A stretch of DNA of 64,000 bases from assembly GCF_014287775.1 (NCBI RefSeq), contig NZ_JACOOZ010000008.1, forward strand, positions 108,335 to 172,334, written 5' to 3'. The notes below the pieces were generated by a model, which did no database searches, was not told where the DNA came from, and saw only the letters and a program-made list of their open reading frames with translations. A program made the position numbers and the translations under genes. This document shows, one piece after another, positions 9,552 to 17,091 of the stretch (position 1 is the stretch's first letter; each line of letters starts with the position of its first letter). The stretch comes from Eubacterium_G segne. Lineage in GTDB: Bacteria > Bacillota > Clostridia > Lachnospirales > Lachnospiraceae.

Positions 9552-11552
9552 ATGGATATCGTAAGAGAACGTTATGATATGGCAATAAGCAGAATTAATG
9601 AAATTGCCGGTGAAAGTCTCATAAAAGAGCCTTATGGAGATTATTTCAGAAGAACTGCAAAGTTTATTTGTCATTTAGACAACATATATCAGAAAATAAT
9701 CAGCGGTGAAATAAAAAAGTTAGAGCTTAGGGAATTAGAACGCATTAACTATGATTTATATAGTGATGTATATAATGAAAATTATAGTGAAAGCTATGCA
9801 AATCCTGAGTTTGCAGTGAAAAAGCTTGGAGATGACTATGGAAAGATGCTGTGTTTTCTGTATGAACAAATAAGGAAAACTATCGGAAATCTTTATAGAA
9901 AACAGGAAGAAATCTCAGTATCATGGTTTGAACTTTTTATAGAAATATATGTTGATTTTGAGGCTATGGAGGACATAACCGTAGATGGAGTCAGGGAAAC
10001 TCTCTGTTCCTTTATGAGAGATAATACTGAGATTTTTACTGAAGCTTCAGTTGATGCCATGATTAATCCTGACAATACCTTTGCAACGGATATTGTTACA
10101 AAAAGCGACCTGCAGGACTTGAGATATTTATATTATTACGGAGAACACGTGGGATATAATGAAATAGAAATGGCAAAATATCTTAATTCATTAGATCAGG
10201 ATAAAATCGACAGTTTAGCCTTTGTATACACGGAAGGGTACAGAAAGGGATTTATTAATACCGGAAAAGATTTATCAATTAAAGAAACTGTTGATATAAG
10301 ATACAATATTGGATTTGAGCGAATTGTAAAAGCGGCCATTAAAAATTTTGAAAAAATGGGACTTAAGCCGGTTATTTACCCTAGAGGATATGGGTCTACA
10401 AATTTTAACAGGCAATACTGGTTTGACCACAAGTTTGACGAAGCATTGTATTTAGATAAGGCTTATGTAAAAAGAAAACTGGAAGTTTCTAAACAGGCTT
10501 TTGAAAACAGAAAAGAAATGGCTTCTAAAATGGCAGGTCCTGCTGTAATAGAGGTGTTTGGTGAAAATCCTTTTGAACCGGAAAACAAAAAAGAGGCATA
10601 TTCCCTTGATGGAAAGCAGCAGAAGCTTAAGGTTGAGTTTACCATGGAGTATCAGCAAATCGTTCAGGAATATATAAAAGGGGACGAAAGAAGTTTTACC
10701 ATTATAGCATTTCCAATACCGGAATTTGGTGAGAATTTCAGGGAAATGTTTGATGCCACAGTGGAAATTAACACATTAGATGAGGAAAAATATGCAAAGG
10801 TTCAGCAATGTTTAATTGATGCCTTAGATAAAGCAGTTTATGTGAAAGTAAAAGGTCAGGGCAGGAACAAAACAGATATTAAGGTTATGATGCATGAACT
10901 GGCAAATCCTGAAAAAGAAACTAACTTTGAAAACTGTCTTGCAGACGTAAACATTCCTTTAGGGGAGGTTTTTACATCGCCTAAGCTTAAGGGAACTCAG
11001 GGACTATTACATGTAAGTGAAGTTTATTTAGGAAAACTTAAATATAAAAATTTTGAAATGACCTTTGAAGATGGAAAGGTTAAAGATTATAACTGTAGCA
11101 ACTTTGATAGCGAAGAGGAAAATAAAATATATATAAAAGAAAATGTTTTATATAATCATGAAACTCTTCCTATAGGTGAATTTGCCATTGGTACTAATAC
11201 AACAGCTTATGCTATGGCAGGAAAGTTTGGGGCAGTGTATAAGCTTCCTATTTTAATTGTGGAAAAAATGGGTCCTCATTTTGCAGTGGGAGATACCTGT
11301 TACAGTTATGAGGAAGAAATTAAAACCTATAACCCTGACGGAAAAGAAATCGTGGCCAGGGAAAATGAAGTATCGGCTCTTAGAAAAACTGATATTTCAA
11401 AGGCATATTTCGGATGTCATACAGATATAACCATTCCTTATGATGAAATAGGTGAAATTACGGCTGTAACTAAGGCAGGAGAAGAGATTACCATTATAAA
11501 GAATGGAAAATTTGTACTTGACGGCACGGAAATGTTAAATAAACCGTTATAA
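9552..11552 (+). CDS. M29-like aminopeptidase with long N-terminal extension
   Basis: The C-terminal half resembles M29 (aminopeptidase T) metallopeptidases: the ordered motifs GEVFTSP, IGEFAIGTNT, GPHFAVGDTCYS and CHTDITI supply two Glu, two His and an Asp in the expected metal-ligand order. M29 enzymes are usually about 400 residues; here there are 666, with about 270 extra N-terminal residues rich in acidic and aromatic positions and without a signal peptide. It is therefore a cytoplasmic peptidase with an unusual appended domain. The start ATG at 9552 follows GAGG. The class is likely; the substrate is unknown. Confidence 0.7.
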   Translation: MDIVRERYDMAISRINEIAGESLIKEPYGDYFRRTAKFICHLDNIYQKIISGEIKKLELRELERINYDLYSDVYNENYSESYANPEFAVKKLGDDYGKMLCFLYEQIRKTIGNLYRKQEEISVSWFELFIEIYVDFEAMEDITVDGVRETLCSFMRDNTEIFTEASVDAMINPDNTFATDIVTKSDLQDLRYLYYYGEHVGYNEIEMAKYLNSLDQDKIDSLAFVYTEGYRKGFINTGKDLSIKETVDIRYNIGFERIVKAAIKNFEKMGLKPVIYPRGYGSTNFNRQYWFDHKFDEALYLDKAYVKRKLEVSKQAFENRKEMASKMAGPAVIEVFGENPFEPENKKEAYSLDGKQQKLKVEFTMEYQQIVQEYIKGDERSFTIIAFPIPEFGENFREMFDATVEINTLDEEKYAKVQQCLIDALDKAVYVKVKGQGRNKTDIKVMMHELANPEKETNFENCLADVNIPLGEVFTSPKLKGTQGLLHVSEVYLGKLKYKNFEMTFEDGKVKDYNCSNFDSEEENKIYIKENVLYNHETLPIGEFAIGTNTTAYAMAGKFGAVYKLPILIVEKMGPHFAVGDTCYSYEEEIKTYNPDGKEIVARENEVSALRKTDISKAYFGCHTDITIPYDEIGEITAVTKAGEEITIIKNGKFVLDGTEMLNKPL

Positions 11553-11566
11553 GTATGATTTTTTTC

Positions 11567-11595
11567 TTCATAATTTGTAAGTATTATGATACAAT
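11567..11595 (+). promoter_or_regulatory. Candidate promoter of the purine operon
   Basis: TTCATA (11567-11572) and TACAAT (11590-11595) are 17 bp apart, about 50 bases before purE. No purine riboswitch or PurR-box pair was recognised in the short leader. Confidence 0.45.
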
Positions 11596-11646
11596 GAAGA
11601 TTGTTGAAAAAATAACATATTTATCGAAAAGAAAAAGGAGAGCAAA

Positions 11647-12147
11647 ATGTCTAAAGTAGGTATTGTAATGGGCAGTGATTCAGATCTGCCGGTAATGAGC
11701 AAAGCAGCAGAATTCCTTGATAAGATGGGAATTGATTATGAGATGACCATTATTTCAGCTCACAGAGAGCCGGATATATTCTTTGAATGGGCAAAAGGTG
11801 CAGAAGAAAGAGGAATTAAGGTTATAATAGCAGGAGCAGGAAAGGCAGCTCATCTTCCTGGAATGTGTGCAGCATTATTCCCAATGCCGGTTATTGGTAT
11901 ACCTATGAAGACTTCTGATTTAGGAGGAGTTGATTCACTATATTCTATCGTACAGATGCCATCAGGCATTCCTGTGGCTACAGTTGCCATTAATGGGGGA
12001 CAGAATGCAGGAATCCTGGCAGCAAAGATTCTTGCCACATCAGATAATGACATTTTAAATAAACTAAAAGATTTCAGCAGGGAGATGAAAGATTCTGTTG
12101 TTGAAAAAGACGCCAGGTTAAAAGAAACCGGATACAAGAATTATTAG
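11647..12147 (+). CDS. purE: N5-carboxyaminoimidazole ribonucleotide mutase
   Basis: A 166-residue class I PurE, which converts N5-CAIR to CAIR in purine synthesis. The substrate-binding GSDSDLPVM, the ISAHREP segment with the catalytic histidine, and the AGAGKAAHLPGM loop are intact. It heads the purE-purM-purN-purD cluster with AAGGAG seven bases ahead. No purK is adjacent, so N5-CAIR synthesis must be encoded elsewhere. Confidence 0.95.
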   Translation: MSKVGIVMGSDSDLPVMSKAAEFLDKMGIDYEMTIISAHREPDIFFEWAKGAEERGIKVIIAGAGKAAHLPGMCAALFPMPVIGIPMKTSDLGGVDSLYSIVQMPSGIPVATVAINGGQNAGILAAKILATSDNDILNKLKDFSREMKDSVVEKDARLKETGYKNY

Positions 12148-12169
12148 AGAAAACAAGAAGGAGTTTAAT

Positions 12170-13195
12170 ATGGATTACAAGAAGGCAGGAGTAGATATTG
12201 AAGCAGGATATAAGTCAGTTGAATTAATGAAAAAGCACATTAAGGAAACAATGAGACCGGAAGTGTTAGGTGGTATTGGTGGTTTTGCCGGTGCATTTGA
12301 CATGGGCAAAATTAAAGGAATGGAGGAACCTGTTCTTTTATCAGGAACTGACGGATGTGGTACAAAAGTAAAATTAGCTTTTGTTATGGATAAGCATGAC
12401 ACAATAGGAATTGACTGTGTTGCCATGTGTGTTAATGATATTGCATGTTCAGGTGGAGAGCCTTTATTCTTCCTTGATTATATTGCATGTGGAAAGAACT
12501 ATCCTGAAAAGATTGCTACTATTGTAAGTGGTGTGGCAGAAGGCTGTAAGCAGTCAGGGGCAGCACTTGTAGGTGGCGAGACAGCAGAACATCCGGGACT
12601 TATGCCGGTAGATGAATATGATTTGGCAGGATTTGCAGTAGGTGTGGTAGATAAAAAGGATTTAATTACAGGAGAAAACATTAAACCGGGAGACAAGCTT
12701 ATTGGTATTGCTTCAACAGGTGTTCACAGCAATGGATTTTCCCTTGTAAGAAAAGTCTTTGACATGACAGAGGAAACTCTTAATACATATTATGATGAAT
12801 TAGGAAAGACATTAGGAGAGGCATTAATTGCTCCTACAAGAATATATGTTAAGGCATTGAGAAATGTTAAGGATGCAGGAGTTAAAATAAAGGGATGCAG
12901 CCATATTACAGGTGGCGGATTCTATGAAAATATTCCTAGAATGTTACCTGATGGCGTAAAGGCAGTAGTTAAAAAGGACAGCTACAAGGTTCCTGCACTT
13001 TTTGACCTTCTTGCAAAAGAGGGAGATATTGCAGAGGAAATGATGTACAATACTTTCAATATGGGTATTGGCATGGTACTGGCAATTGATGAAACAGATG
13101 TAGAAAAGACAATGGAAGCATTAAAGGCAGCAGGCGAAACATGTTATGAATTAGGATATGTTGAAGCCGGAGAAAAAGGTGTTGAATTATGTTAA
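12170..13195 (+). CDS. purM: Phosphoribosylformylglycinamidine cyclo-ligase (AIR synthetase)
   Basis: This 341-residue enzyme closes the imidazole ring of FGAM using ATP. Recognisable segments are GGFAGAFDMG, the LSGTDGCGTKVKLA glycine-rich strand, the CVNDIACSGGEPLFFLDYIA box and the SHITGGGFYENIPRML C-terminal segment. The length and start (with AAGGAG upstream) are normal. The last bases overlap purN, which begins inside it. Confidence 0.95.
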   Translation: MDYKKAGVDIEAGYKSVELMKKHIKETMRPEVLGGIGGFAGAFDMGKIKGMEEPVLLSGTDGCGTKVKLAFVMDKHDTIGIDCVAMCVNDIACSGGEPLFFLDYIACGKNYPEKIATIVSGVAEGCKQSGAALVGGETAEHPGLMPVDEYDLAGFAVGVVDKKDLITGENIKPGDKLIGIASTGVHSNGFSLVRKVFDMTEETLNTYYDELGKTLGEALIAPTRIYVKALRNVKDAGVKIKGCSHITGGGFYENIPRMLPDGVKAVVKKDSYKVPALFDLLAKEGDIAEEMMYNTFNMGIGMVLAIDETDVEKTMEALKAAGETCYELGYVEAGEKGVELC

Positions 13196-13782
13196 GAGTT
13201 GGAGTTTTAGTTTCCGGTGGAGGAACAAACCTTCAGGCAATAATTGATGCAGTTAAAAGTGGAGACATTACAAATGCTTCAATAGAAGTAGTTATTAGTA
13301 ATAAAAAAGATGCATATGCCCTTACAAGGGCAAAGGAAAATGGCATAGCAGCTGAATCAGTATGTATAAAGGATTTTGAAAGCAGGGAAAAGTTTAATGA
13401 TGCTTTAATAGAAAAGATTGATTCATACAATTTAGACCTTATTGTATTAGCCGGATTTTTAGTTGTGTTGCCGCCTGAACTTATTGCAAAATACAGAAAC
13501 AGAATTATAAATATTCATCCGTCTTTAATACCATCATTTTGCGGTAACGGATTTTATGGATTACATGTTCATGAAAAAGCGTTAGAAAGAGGTGTTAAGG
13601 TTACAGGTGCCACGGTGCATTTTGTAGATGAAGGTACAGATACAGGTCCTATTATTTACCAGAAGGCTGTTGAAGTATTGCCGGGAGATACACCGGAAAT
13701 TTTGCAGAAGCGTGTTATGGAGCAGGCTGAATGGAAGATTTTACCAAAGGCCATCAACGACATAGCAAACGGAATTATTTGA
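13189..13782 (+). CDS. purN: Phosphoribosylglycinamide formyltransferase
   Basis: Transfers a formyl group from 10-formyl-THF to GAR. The N-terminal SGGGTNLQAI substrate loop, the catalytic NIHPSLIP with Asn and His, and the Asp-containing FVDEGTDTGPII are all present. The region after HPSLIPSF has an extra CGNGFYG before LHVHEKA, slightly longer than the E. coli form but common in Clostridia. It overlaps purM by seven bases. A folded 106-base spacer follows before purD. Confidence 0.93.
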   Translation: MLRVGVLVSGGGTNLQAIIDAVKSGDITNASIEVVISNKKDAYALTRAKENGIAAESVCIKDFESREKFNDALIEKIDSYNLDLIVLAGFLVVLPPELIAKYRNRIINIHPSLIPSFCGNGFYGLHVHEKALERGVKVTGATVHFVDEGTDTGPIIYQKAVEVLPGDTPEILQKRVMEQAEWKILPKAINDIANGII

Positions 13783-13785
13783 GGA

Positions 13786-13863
13786 GGAAACGTTTATAGA
13801 AAATGAAGAAGTTCATTTTTAGGAATGTTTCCGACGAATTGCCAACCACCGAAGGTAGGAGGC
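13786..13863 (+). promoter_or_regulatory. Structured intercistronic RNA between purN and purD
   Basis: Two consecutive hairpins are predicted by eye. The first has a roughly 20-bp imperfect stem beginning GGAAAC (13786) and ending GTTTCC (13832), closed by a GAAG loop. The second (13841-13863) pairs GCC with GGC and CCACC with GGTAGG around GAA. No T-run follows, so it is not a simple terminator. It might be an RNA-processing or stability element, or a mobile palindrome. The purD ribosome site AAGGAG follows at 13875. Confidence 0.5.
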
Positions 13864-13888
13864 GTTACATATTTAAGGAGAGACAAAG

Positions 13889-15160
13889 ATGAAAGTTTTA
13901 ATTGTTGGAAGTGGTGGAAGAGAGCATGCTATTGCAACTTCAGTTGCAAAAAGCAGCAAAGTTGATAAGATTTACTGTGCACCGGGAAATGCAGGAATCG
14001 GACAGATAGCTGAATGTGTTAATATTGGTGCAATGGAATTTGACAAGTTAGTTGACTTTGCAAAGGAAAATGAAATTGATCTTACGGTAGTAGGAATGGA
14101 TGATCCTTTAGTTGGTGGTATAGTTGACAAGTTTGAAGAGGCAGGACTTAGAGTGTTTGGCCCAAGAAAAAATGCTGCAATACTTGAAGGCTCAAAGGCT
14201 TTCTCAAAAGATTTAATGAAGAAATATAATATTCCTACAGCAGGATATGAGAACTTTACTTCACCTGAGGCAGCAATGGAATATCTTGAAACTTCCAAGT
14301 ATCCTATAGTTCTTAAGGCAGACGGGCTGGCTCTTGGTAAAGGGGTGCTTATCTGTCAGACAAAGGAAGAAGCTATGGATGGTGTTAAAGAACTGATGCT
14401 TGATAAGAAGTTTGGTAATGCCGGAAATACTATTGTTATAGAAGAATTTATGACAGGACGTGAGGTTTCAGTTCTTTCTTATGTAGATGGAAAAACAATT
14501 AAAATTATGACATCAGCACAGGATCATAAACGTGCAAAGGATGGTGATAAGGGACTTAACACCGGAGGAATGGGAACATTCTCACCAAGTCCGTTTTACA
14601 CACCAGAAGTTGATGAATTTTGTAAGAAATATATATATCAGGCAACCGTTGATGCAATGGCTTCTGAGGGAAGAGAATTTAAGGGAATTATTTTCTTTGG
14701 ACTTATGCTTACTGAAGATGGACCAAAGGTACTTGAATACAATGCAAGATTCGGTGATCCTGAAGCACAGGTAGTTCTTCCAAGAATGAAAAATGACATT
14801 GTTGATGTTTTTGAAGCATGTATTGACGGGACTCTTGATAAGATTGAATTAGAGTTTGAGGATAATGCAGCAGTTTGTGTCGTTTTAGCCAGCGACGGAT
14901 ATCCGGTTTCTTATGAAAAGGGCTTTGAAATCAAAGGATTGGAAAACTTTGAAAACAAAGAAGGATATTATGTTTTCCATGCAGGAACTAAATTATCTGA
15001 TGGGAAAATAGTTACTAATGGAGGTCGTGTCCTAGGTGTTACAGCTAAGGGAGCTAACCTTAAAGAAGCAAGAGCCAACGCATATGAAGCAACAAAATTA
15101 ATTGATTTTGAAAATAAATATATGCGTAATGACATAGGAAAGGCTATAGACGAGGCATAA
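13889..15160 (+). CDS. purD: Phosphoribosylamine-glycine ligase (GAR synthetase)
   Basis: This 423-residue ATP-grasp enzyme joins phosphoribosylamine and glycine. The N-terminal GSGGREHA motif, the ADGLALGKGV lysine loop of the ATP-grasp fold, the SAQDHKRAKDGDKG-type segment and the ARFGDPEAQV metal-binding region are intact. It is the last gene of the purine run. purH, purF, purL and purC are not in the window. Confidence 0.95.
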   Translation: MKVLIVGSGGREHAIATSVAKSSKVDKIYCAPGNAGIGQIAECVNIGAMEFDKLVDFAKENEIDLTVVGMDDPLVGGIVDKFEEAGLRVFGPRKNAAILEGSKAFSKDLMKKYNIPTAGYENFTSPEAAMEYLETSKYPIVLKADGLALGKGVLICQTKEEAMDGVKELMLDKKFGNAGNTIVIEEFMTGREVSVLSYVDGKTIKIMTSAQDHKRAKDGDKGLNTGGMGTFSPSPFYTPEVDEFCKKYIYQATVDAMASEGREFKGIIFFGLMLTEDGPKVLEYNARFGDPEAQVVLPRMKNDIVDVFEACIDGTLDKIELEFEDNAAVCVVLASDGYPVSYEKGFEIKGLENFENKEGYYVFHAGTKLSDGKIVTNGGRVLGVTAKGANLKEARANAYEATKLIDFENKYMRNDIGKAIDEA

Positions 15161-15193
15161 TTGTCATATAATTAAGGTTTAAGAATAAATAAT

Positions 15194-15216
15194 AAAAGAT
15201 ACACAAGAATCTTTTG
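15194..15216 (+). terminator. Weak hairpin after purD
   Basis: AAAAGAT (15194-15200) pairs with ATCTTTT (15209-15215), ending in T residues. The stem is AT-only, so termination would be weak, and the hairpin lies only 20 bases before the next start. Confidence 0.3.
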
Positions 15217-15234
15217 TAAAAGGATGGTAATGAT

Positions 15235-16953
15235 ATGATGAAAATTAGAAATCTGTGGGTAACGGTTGTAACTTTATTTGTTTTAGTTATTGGAACTGCT
15301 ACATGTGTAAGTGCAGACCAGGCAACGGATTTGTCTTCACTAAAGGTATATGCAGTAGATGCAGCAGGAAATAAGACAGAAGTTAAGATGAATTTTAATT
15401 CAACTACTTATACGTATAATCTTACAGTGTTGTCTACTACTGAAAAAATTCAGATAGAAGCAGTGCCGGCTGATTCCACATCTAAAGCTGTTGTTGAAAA
15501 AGAGTGGGCAAACACAAAGATGGATACAGGAAAAAACTTAACAGAAGTATCTGTAACATCAACAAGTGGAACTGTTCAGAAATATACTTTGAATACAACA
15601 AAGCTGACTGCTGATGAAGATGAATCATATAAGGCAGAAAATGGAGATGGTTCAAATACATCTGACACTCCGAAAACAGACAGCAGTTCTAAGGAAACAA
15701 CGGTAAAAGTAGGAAAGAAACAGATGAAAATATCTTCATCTTTTCCAAAAGCAGATATTCCTGACGGATTTACAAAGTCAAGTGAAAAATACAATGATAA
15801 GAAGTATACATGTATCAAAGGCGAAGTAAAGAAAATCACTGCATTTTACCTTTATAATGATGATACAAAGGGATTTTATATATATGACAAGGATAAAGAT
15901 GTATTTTATCCAATGTATAATATAAAAATCAAAAGCAGAATGTATACCATTGTAAAACCGGAAAAAACAGATGGTATTCTTAAGAATTATGACAAGAAGA
16001 AAATAACAATAGTTGATAATGAAGTAAATGCCTGGGCATTAGATGAAGAGCAGGGAATGTATTTAGTTTATGCCATGAACTGGAATGGAGAAACAAATCT
16101 TTACTGCTATGATGATAATGAGAAGTGCTTCCAGAGATATTTAGTATCAAATGATGCAAATAATCAGTCAGAGGCAGCAGCTAAAGCCTATAATAACCTT
16201 GAAAAAGATTATAACAAGCTTGTGGAAAAATATAATATTTTCTTAAAAGTTATGTGTGGATTGGTTGTTGTTATAATTATTTTGATTTTCCTGTGTATTA
16301 ACATTGGTTTAAACAAAAAGGAAAAGAGGATTAAGAAAGACAAAGACAACAATTATAAGCCTGATGTAGAGGAAACAAAAGAAGAGAGTCCTAAAAAGAA
16401 AAAGAAGAAGTCAAAGAAAGAAAAGAAGGCAGAAGAGGAAGAAGATATAGATAATATTGATTCTGAAGAGCCTTTAGAAGAAATTGAAGAGCCTGTAGAG
16501 GAATTTATTCCGGAAGATATACAGGAGAATGTGCAGGAAGACAATGAAGAGGCTCCTACATTTAACCTTGAATCAGATGAGCTTACACCGGAAGAGGAAG
16601 ATGATTCATCAAAGTTCTTTGGAAGAGATGTTATGACAAGAACTTATGGTGACCAGCCTACTTTTGGTTCGGATTTAGAATCTGATGAAGGATTTTACGG
16701 TGGAGAAGATGATGAAGACGGAGAAGTTTTCATTGATATTACAGAGGATGAAACCGTAGAAGAAATTCCTGAAACTGTAGAAGATAATCAGGAGAAAGCA
16801 CCGGAGACAATTTCAAAAGAAGAAAAAATTGAAAATGATACAAAGGCAGCTCAAAAAGAAACGGAAGAAGATATAAAAGAAACATTAAAGTCCATGCTTG
16901 CTGATGATGAAGAAGAGGACGATGATGATTTTGAATTTATTGATATTAATTAA
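15235..16953 (+). CDS. Single-pass surface protein with cadherin-like domain and acidic cytoplasmic tail
   Basis: The product has 572 residues. An N-terminal signal peptide (about 1-27, ending CVSA) is followed by an extracellular region whose first 100 residues look like a cadherin-like beta-sandwich (LSSLKVYAVDAAG, ending KYTLNTTKL). A middle lysine/tyrosine-rich domain and a short coiled coil (about 312-333) precede one membrane helix (about 337-357). The cytoplasmic tail is first lysine-rich, then highly acidic (E, D). Two ATGs (15235, 15238) share the ribosome site AAAGGATGG. The function is unknown; the architecture suggests an envelope sensor or scaffold. Confidence 0.6.
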   Translation: MMKIRNLWVTVVTLFVLVIGTATCVSADQATDLSSLKVYAVDAAGNKTEVKMNFNSTTYTYNLTVLSTTEKIQIEAVPADSTSKAVVEKEWANTKMDTGKNLTEVSVTSTSGTVQKYTLNTTKLTADEDESYKAENGDGSNTSDTPKTDSSSKETTVKVGKKQMKISSSFPKADIPDGFTKSSEKYNDKKYTCIKGEVKKITAFYLYNDDTKGFYIYDKDKDVFYPMYNIKIKSRMYTIVKPEKTDGILKNYDKKKITIVDNEVNAWALDEEQGMYLVYAMNWNGETNLYCYDDNEKCFQRYLVSNDANNQSEAAAKAYNNLEKDYNKLVEKYNIFLKVMCGLVVVIIILIFLCINIGLNKKEKRIKKDKDNNYKPDVEETKEESPKKKKKKSKKEKKAEEEEDIDNIDSEEPLEEIEEPVEEFIPEDIQENVQEDNEEAPTFNLESDELTPEEEDDSSKFFGRDVMTRTYGDQPTFGSDLESDEGFYGGEDDEDGEVFIDITEDETVEEIPETVEDNQEKAPETISKEEKIENDTKAAQKETEEDIKETLKSMLADDEEEDDDDFEFIDIN

Positions 16954-16971
16954 TAAGTAGCAGATAATAAC

Positions 16972-17015
16972 AAAGGAGTGATTCTAACAAAAATACAGGT
17001 TAGAGTTACTCCTTT
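16972..17015 (+). terminator. Hairpin after the surface protein
   Basis: A 17-bp imperfect stem joins AAAGGAGTGATTCTAAC (16972-16988) and GTTAGAGTTACTCCTTT (16999-17015). The T-tract is poor (CTTTCTT), so it may be a weak terminator or a processing hairpin ahead of clpC. Confidence 0.5.
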
Positions 17016-17091
17016 CTTAAAAAACAGTTTAAATATTTGCCATAAATAATGGTTATACTTTATATCTGACAATAAGATGGAGGAAGAACAG

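Noticed and set aside
17077..17091. Upstream ATG of clpC as start
   Set aside because: The ATG overlaps the ribosome-binding sequence GGAGGAA that serves the ATG at 17092, and nothing suitable precedes it.
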